Assembly (NCBI GenBank): GCA_017562135.1 | Contig: QEYB01000412.1 | Span: 496,001-560,000 of the forward strand | Source of the DNA: Dipylidium caninum | Lineage: Eukaryota > Platyhelminthes > Cestoda > Cyclophyllidea > Dipylidiidae | Direction of reading: 5' to 3' | Length of the DNA stretch: 64,000 bases | In this document: in pieces, positions 58,010-64,000 of the stretch | Layout of the letters: the number at the start of each line of letters is the position of its first letter | Position numbering within the stretch: position 1 is the stretch's first letter | Made by a program: the position numbers and the translations under genes | Notes under the pieces: generated by a model | What the model was told of the DNA's origin: nothing | What the model saw: the letters and a program-made list of their open reading frames with translations, nothing else | Database searches by the model: none

Positions 58010-61000
58010 CTAGGAGGTGGTGTGTTCCTAACCAAATTGTCGCTGTCTCCACTAACAGTGAATTTTTTCCAACTTATCGTCTGTTTACCACCGGTACATC
58101 TTTCTCCCTCGGCATGATCGTCCAGCATGAACTCTCCGCAGCCAGGTATTCTTTTGAGATCAAGTGATCACCCTCGAACCTGTGGAACGATGAGGTCCAT
58201 GAACACATGACAGGAAGCCTGGCTGATTCGGTGTGTCATGTCTCTTCTTAATAGGTCCCTTAGCCTCACAAATATCATCAGACGCCCGGTCGAGACACAA
58301 GTGAGTTAACACGAGATAGCGACACTTTGAGGCAATTGCTGTACTCCATCATAAAGAATGGAATGTTATCGATGCTGAGAATGTCTAGTCAGTCGACATC
58401 AATCGTGCGATCCTTTATGGTCATGGCGGATCTACCGGAGTAAAAAGTTGACTTAGACAACCTCGTCCTACCCTCGTACATGTACTCCTATACTTATTTG
58501 TCCACTCATGTTGAGGGATTAATACACCCCAAACTGAGATGGGTCAACCACTAGCGGTTCCTTGTATTTACTCTAGATGCAATTTCACCAAAGTTTAGAC
58601 AGTCTTTGGGGTACAGGTGTGACCTTGCCAGATTTAAAATCCACATAACGTGCTGGTTTCGTACTATCTTACATGGGTATTTCTCTGCAGATGTTGAAAT
58701 CCATGATATTGGGTCTTAACTAGTCCTCCTTGCGGGAGCTTCGATTCTCAAGTAAGCCAATCGCGAGAGCTCCTTCTAACTCTTCCTCGTGTAGACGAAT
58801 TAGAACATCCATCAAGGGCAATTATTTACCGTACATATTCTGTCGCACGTTCGTGGAAAGGAGGAGGTGGAAGTACTTATATATTTGTGGGTCAGATTCG
58901 TAGAATTTTGTCCTCAGTGGTCCATTTTCTAATCCATCTTCTGGGAGACCAGAAATTCATCACAAAAATTAGGCAACTGTATACGATAAGTGCAGCCTCT
59001 ATAGGTTCTCATTCCCCTTCAGTGGAGAAGAACTAGGTCTAATGAATTTTTTGTTGCAGTGACTAGACGGATTTGGAGAACTGTTGACGGGTGCATCACA
59101 TGGTCCACCGGTCGATAGCTGAACGACGTTCAAATCCGCGTGAACACCTTGTTTGCCTTCTACCAAATCCATCGCGATGCCGAGCCGCCCCAAGAGGTGC
59201 ACCCAGCGCCAACGAACGTCACCGGAACTTCCTAAAAGACAGTTTCGAAAGGTTCGTCGAGCACTTAGGAAATGTCCTATCCACGGTCGGAAGTTCCTTG
59301 GGAATGCCTCGGCCGCCGGAACTACGGCTGGTGGGACGCCTGTACTTCACAGACGACGAAGTGTCGCAGCTACACCACCTCGTGCTTCGACCTCCGTACT
59401 TTCTAGAATGGTAAATTTTATCGTGAATAAGACTCTACGAGGGGGCTCCAGGGGATCCAACAGTTCTAATAGTGCCCTCATGACCTGGCAGAGGCTAGTT
59501 GGGTACATGGACCACAACAGACGGACTAATCTATCAGCACGCGCAAAAATGGAGATTGGCTTTATCATCCGCCACCTCAAGATGATTGCTCGCGTGGAAG
59601 CGTTGGAGGCGAAGAAGTGCTGTTCCAGACGAGCATGAGTGTATTACTGTCGCTTCCCTCTTCTTCCCATGATGGATGGAGAGCTGACTGTAACTAATGG
59701 ATTCACCTTTGACTATTCAGTATTAAATGGATTGTGCTTGTTTCTGGAGCCTGAAATTCAGTTTTTTACGACTAGGTACGATGAGCGTGATGGTTATTGG
59801 TTCTCGTCTCCCCAGTTCATCTCGGACACAAAGTTATACCACGACTCCTGCCATTCTACCACTGCGTTCGAAGCCCCTCTCATTAACAGGATGGTGATGT
59901 TTGACAGGATGACGATGTGCCTTACAGGGAAATGAGGTAGTTGAATTGCCTTCATAAGGCGCATTACTTGTCGCGCTGGAATGAAAGGGAAGTGGGAATT
60001 GAGTCAGCTGACAAGAGGATATACGAGGAGCGACAACACGACATGCTAACATGTAAATCACGCTCTTAACGATCAGACAGTTTGACTCACATATCGGTTT
60101 CATTCTCAGCAGTTTGGACAATATAAGTGGGGAATGTATAGGGGCTGGTTGTATTTCATTTTCGGTACCATATCAAGAGCGGTTGGGAGAATGAAAGAGG
60201 GGAAGTGGAGAACATTTGCGATCAAAGTAGTCTCGGATGAGTCACTCCTTCCAAATGTAAGGATAGTCATGACACCCCCCATCCTCTTCACACTCATAAG
60301 CGCGAAGGCTGCAGCTTACTTTTGCCACGTATTTGTGGAAGGTGAGCAGCAGAGGAACTTGAGGTCCCGCCCCCTCCTCCCCTCTCCTCTGAGTGCGTAT
60401 GTCTATTCATGTGATCGAGGGTAATGATTCCCGGGGGGCCAGGAGACCTGTTACTTTTCCAGTTCCCTCTTAGGCGCGAAAATTTTAAGTTCCTCTATCC
60501 ACCCCTATCTGACAAGAATCGGGAAATGATTTTACAGTTTCTTTATTGCAAATGGTTTAGGGAAAATCCAACGGGAACTTTCTTCCCTAATTCTCTTCTT
60601 CTTCTTCTGGGTCCTTGAAATGCATTTTTTCGGGTGCCTAGGGGAGATGAAAGAATGATTGGCTGGGAGGGCTACAGATCACAATAAACCCTAGGGTGAG
60701 CAAGGGGTGTTTCAACCTGAGGCTCATATTTCTCTTGCTTGTCTTCCCTCCCTTCATCGTCGCGAGTGACAAGGTGGAAAACGGTGTAACACTGTTTTCA
60801 GTCAAAAGGCACCATGACGCCAGGCTGATAGCGCGGTCATTAGCTCCCAGGGATTAAGCGTCGTCTCCAGTTACAGTAATCTTTGCGGTGTTCTCGGCCT
60901 GAGAGTGACACAAGCTATTTCCATCATTTCAATTGTTAGTCAACGGAGTGGAGAAGAGTAGTGGTAATATCATTTTTCCGGCACTTCTAAAAAAACATTG

Positions 61001-61572
61001 CTTTCTCAATGGACGCAGTTGCGTCATCTTCAACAGTCGCCAAATATTCCCTGTCAAGAAGAAGGTATTAAACCAACAGTCATTGGCACGTGACTCCGGT
61101 TGGCTTATCCTCCAGACGACATAAATTCTCTCAACTTTTCAGTCGAGACCACTTTGTCATTTAGATAGGCAATGTTCTACGGACTCCACAGTCGAATCAA
61201 GACCTACTCAACCGAGACCATCCTTGGTTGGGGAATTGTGGGACCTGCTTCAACCCGCCTAATAAACACCTTCCCTTGTGGTGCCTATGGCGATCTCTCA
61301 AATACCCCGAGATAATATAGAACGTACCTGAAAAAAGAAATTAATATTTGGTTGCAAGTCCGACAATCCCGGGAGGTAGATAAAATTGCCGAGCGACAGA
61401 AACAGGTTGTTTGGTCCGAGTAAGGGCCCCCTCTAAAAGACAAGACAGTAAAAGTGGAACGAAAAACTATGAAGATGAAATTAGGTTTTGACACTCGAAT
61501 ATCACAACAGAAGTAGACTATGTGCAGTTTGGCGTCCGGGGCTACAGGAAGGTAAAAAAGCACCCAGATACG
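58010..61572. other. No recognised gene
   Basis: Plus-strand open frames at 59091-59638 and 59639-59935 (the latter reading LTVTNGFTFDYSVLNGLCLF) look mildly coding-like but could not be placed in a splice-consistent model or a family. The spacer between the inverted duplicates starts here. Confidence 0.35.
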
Positions 61573-64000
61573 TTACAACGCCGACTCCTTTCCAATACTG
61601 ATGAGACATGGGTGAAATCTTACGGCGGAGTAAATGCTGTTGGGGGAGAGATTGAATATTTCTTTTGATGTGGGATTTTTCATGGAGATGGCTAGTTCCT
61701 CCAACCGTTTGTTCACGTCTTCGGCCACCTTTTTGAAGTAGGATAGTTCATAAACATCCTGAAACGTTGCACAACCAGAGAGCCATCGTAACAAATCACA
61801 GGGAAAAATAGGTAAAATTTTCACTCCAACTGAATTTGCGAGGAAGTTCATGTGCTTTGTCTCATTTACCGTAATTACCACAATTCAAGTAAACTAGATT
61901 GCACCAAGTTCTTGGATTTTGGGAAAATTCTAATCCAGTCAAAGAGTCCCATCCACTGACCAAACTCACCTCAGTCACCAAGGCGTTGGGAATTTGGCGA
62001 TGAAGGAACTTCAGCGAGCTCGACAACTTAATACGCAGATCAACCAGTGAGCCGATAAAAGTGTTGCACCTGGCAGTCGTACTGCGATATGTAGCCAGGG
62101 CTCGCATCAGAGCCCTGTTGCTCGCGGAGACTAGCTCTTCCACTGCTCTGTCAATCCTCAACATCAGACGATCGAGGGACTGACTTCGGCCGATGGAAGT
62201 CACCATGTAGCGAAGGCTCTCCAGACGGCCTTGCAGCTCAGTGGCGTGCTGAGTGGACAAACGTATGCCGTAACACATGTATATTGAGAAAGTGACTAAA
62301 TTTAGATAAATGATCTAGCATATTGCGCAACAGGGCAGAAAGGTGGACCGGTAAGAGAACCATTGGCAATTTGATAGCCCTAACATTGAATGCGGAATAT
62401 AAACAACGGATGTCCATTATCCTGAAAAAGTCTGAAAAGCAAAGAATGAATGGGTGGGTGGCCGGGCAGAGAAAAATTGAAATTGCAACAGAATCATGAG
62501 ATTCTAGGCTCTATTAATGTTCGCAGAAATTTCAATGAATGAATTAATTTTTTTAAAAACATGATGTCATATATTTATTTCACTGCCTCCACCTTCCACC
62601 CCGCGTTCATCATCACAGAGTTGAGGAAAGATTTTATCCTCGATTTCCGAGCCAAATTCACAACAACTACGAGATTCCATCAACTCACATCATTGAAATG
62701 ATGATTAGAACAGGGAGCACAAAAAGCCAGACCACAGAGTTCGCACACGGAGCTCGGATCGTCGATATCGCAGCAGACATTACAGTGATGCATCTCCAGC
62801 TGCGAATAGGCTCCCGGTCCCTGGGGTTTGGCAGGCCTCTCTACCTTCTTCAGTACCAACGTATCTCCGCCCATCTGGTCGTCCTCTAAATTCGCCTCGG
62901 TTGCCTGAGAAGTAGTGCAACGGACCATCAATGTTTCGTTGGGTCGATCAAGTTCATTTTGTCTCAATAAGGACTGCCGATAGCTGGAAGGAGAGGGGAA
63001 AGGATGCACTGGCACCATCTGAGCGAATGATTACGCAACACTACCTCGTCAGACTGTCCAATCTGAGAGGAACGCGCCTTTTTCTCATCGAGAATCGATC
63101 AGCAGACTAGAACTGCCCCACAACCATATTAATCGTGTGATCTTCCAACAGCCCCCTAGTGGATTTAATTAAGCGAGGTTAGTGAGGTCTAGAGCGAGGA
63201 AATTTCGCAGGGAATGCACAAATCTAATTACTGCAATCTCTAGGTCGTACTGGAGCCGCCAGTATAGTTACAATGCAGATCATCTCTAAACGCTGTCAGT
63301 GCATTGCCTATAACGTCTAAGTAAACCGTCCCTCATGTTGGCCACACATCGCCTCTCCCCCCCCCCCTTCCGGAAGTCTGCTGATGGTAGGAGGCGAAAT
63401 TAATACAAAAAGTGAGTTATTTTTTCCGATAATGCTAAATAATCCCTCGCTCACCAAGACTGAAACCGTGCTTGAAACATACATGCATGTGCCACATGAA
63501 TGGCTGAAATGGCATGGTAAAGAAATGGTCTGTTCATCAAGTAGTCAGGCATGGATAGGCAGTGACTGATTTGACTGAAAGAAGACATTCCCTTGCCCGT
63601 CTCATGGTACATCTGAATTAACGTGGCAAACAATGCGGATTGAGGCTCGTTAGATCCATCAGTATGCCTCATGGATGGCGCCTTAAAAGTGGCAACAGAC
63701 AACTCACTTGGCATGAGTCGATGTGCAAGCGATTTCCTCGACATCTGAAGGCGAAGTATCCAGACATGTGGAGACGTCGCCCGATGCCTGGCAAAAATAG
63801 TCAGAGGTGAAAAACCTCGCATCTGTCAGTACCACCTGCCCGCTTGAGTAGATTGATGAATGCATGGCGCCACTCACCGGCTGAGCATGTGTGTGGTGGT
63901 GTTTGCACTGTTTCCAACAGGGTTTCTTTGAAACCACTGACCTGTCTGGACGCCATCCCGACCTCATGTGTGCCGTCCTTCTCGATGCTTTGATCTTCCT
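61573..64000 (-). CDS. B-box and coiled-coil (TRIM-like) protein, partial
   Basis: Exons, right to left: (64000 edge)-63878, 63787-63708, 62983-62689, 62248-61970, 61758-61573 (stop). All joins agree in phase, including the split codon AA|C across the third junction. The third exon carries CNVCCDIDDPSSVCELCGLA, then FCAPCSNHHFND: paired cysteines spaced like a B-box type zinc site, closed by His residues that continue into the next exon (H-A-T-E). The fourth exon is a helix-rich segment (LQGRLESLRYMVTSIG, VEELVSASNRALMRAL) that would form the TRIM coiled coil. The last exon (YFKKVAEDVNKRLEELAI) resembles a short C-terminal helix region like a COS box. TRIM proteins are often ubiquitin ligases or microtubule-associated scaffolds. 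No RING domain is visible inside the window, and the 5' end lies outside it. Confidence 0.55.
63357..63367. repeat. Poly-C run (11 bases)
   Basis: An uninterrupted run of eleven cytosines in the predicted second large intron of the TRIM-like gene; prone to length errors. Confidence 0.8.
63707..64000 (-). repeat. Inverted duplication, right copy (294 bp, runs off the window)
   Basis: The reverse copy of 57716-58009. Matching continues to the last base of the window, so the true arm is longer. This copy sits in the TRIM-like gene and keeps a functional-looking GTGAGT donor at its inner end, so it is probably the parental copy. Confidence 0.85.

Noticed and set aside
57922..58167. Plus-strand frame reading GIGRRLHMSGYFAF through the left duplicate
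   Set aside because: In the parental right copy the other frame (ASGDVSTCLDTSPSD) joins the next exon through a far stronger acceptor, so this frame is probably a shadow, although it cannot be fully excluded.
59153..59638. 161-codon very basic plus-strand frame
   Set aside because: Another long frame overlaps it in a different phase, composition is Arg-rich without domain pattern, and no acceptor or start context supports it.
1..64000. tRNA or rRNA genes, CRISPR arrays, bacterial operons
   Set aside because: None was seen; the intron-rich animal gene structure makes prokaryotic features implausible. tRNAs were only looked for by eye, so a missed one is possible.

Overview
This is a eukaryotic, animal window. 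The genes are split into many short exons with ordinary GT-AG splice sites, introns run from about 80 bases to several kilobases, and the recognisable products are animal proteins: a kinase-myosin of the class III type, a synaptonemal-complex protein, an E2F-like factor and a B-box protein. The species cannot be read directly. The strong sequence divergence and the intron pattern would fit a flatworm, but that is only an inference. All gene models were built by hand by matching reading frame and splice phase between exons. Exon ends are therefore predictions, but most adjoining exons agree in phase.

Layout. (1) 179-6669, minus strand: a SYCP2-like gene, incomplete at the left edge and probably at its 5' end. 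It has an armadillo-like N-terminal region, then a short beta-rich Spt16M-like region, then a low-complexity tail. (2) 6670-10691: no recognised gene. (3) 10692-about 16395, minus strand: two phase-compatible exons of an unidentified protein rich in Ser, Thr, Pro and Glu. (4) 19746-22873, minus strand: three exons in agreeing phase that look like the coiled-coil and marked-box part of an E2F factor; its DNA-binding domain was not found. (5) 22874-29632: no recognised gene. (6) 29633-57191, plus strand: one gene of about 30 exons that dominates the window. It encodes an intact Ste20-type kinase, a long Ser/Thr-rich linker, a complete but highly diverged myosin motor fold, an IQ motif and a long tail, followed by a poly(A) signal. 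(7) 57716-58009 and 63707-64000: a perfect inverted duplication of 294 bases. (8) 61573-64000, minus strand: a B-box and coiled-coil (TRIM-like) gene running off the right edge.

The most interesting object is gene 6. The kinase half keeps every catalytic landmark, while the motor half has lost the P-loop, switch I and switch II sequences that bind and hydrolyse ATP. The rest of the motor can be followed element by element: the GFS-E helix, the HYAGKV strand, the RDA helix, the converter and the IQ lever. It therefore looks like a class III myosin turned into a kinase with a pseudo-motor scaffold. Two exons of its kinase C-lobe (354 nt, exactly 118 codons) are also flanked by a 560-base inverted repeat, an arrangement expected to favour exon circularisation or in-frame skipping.
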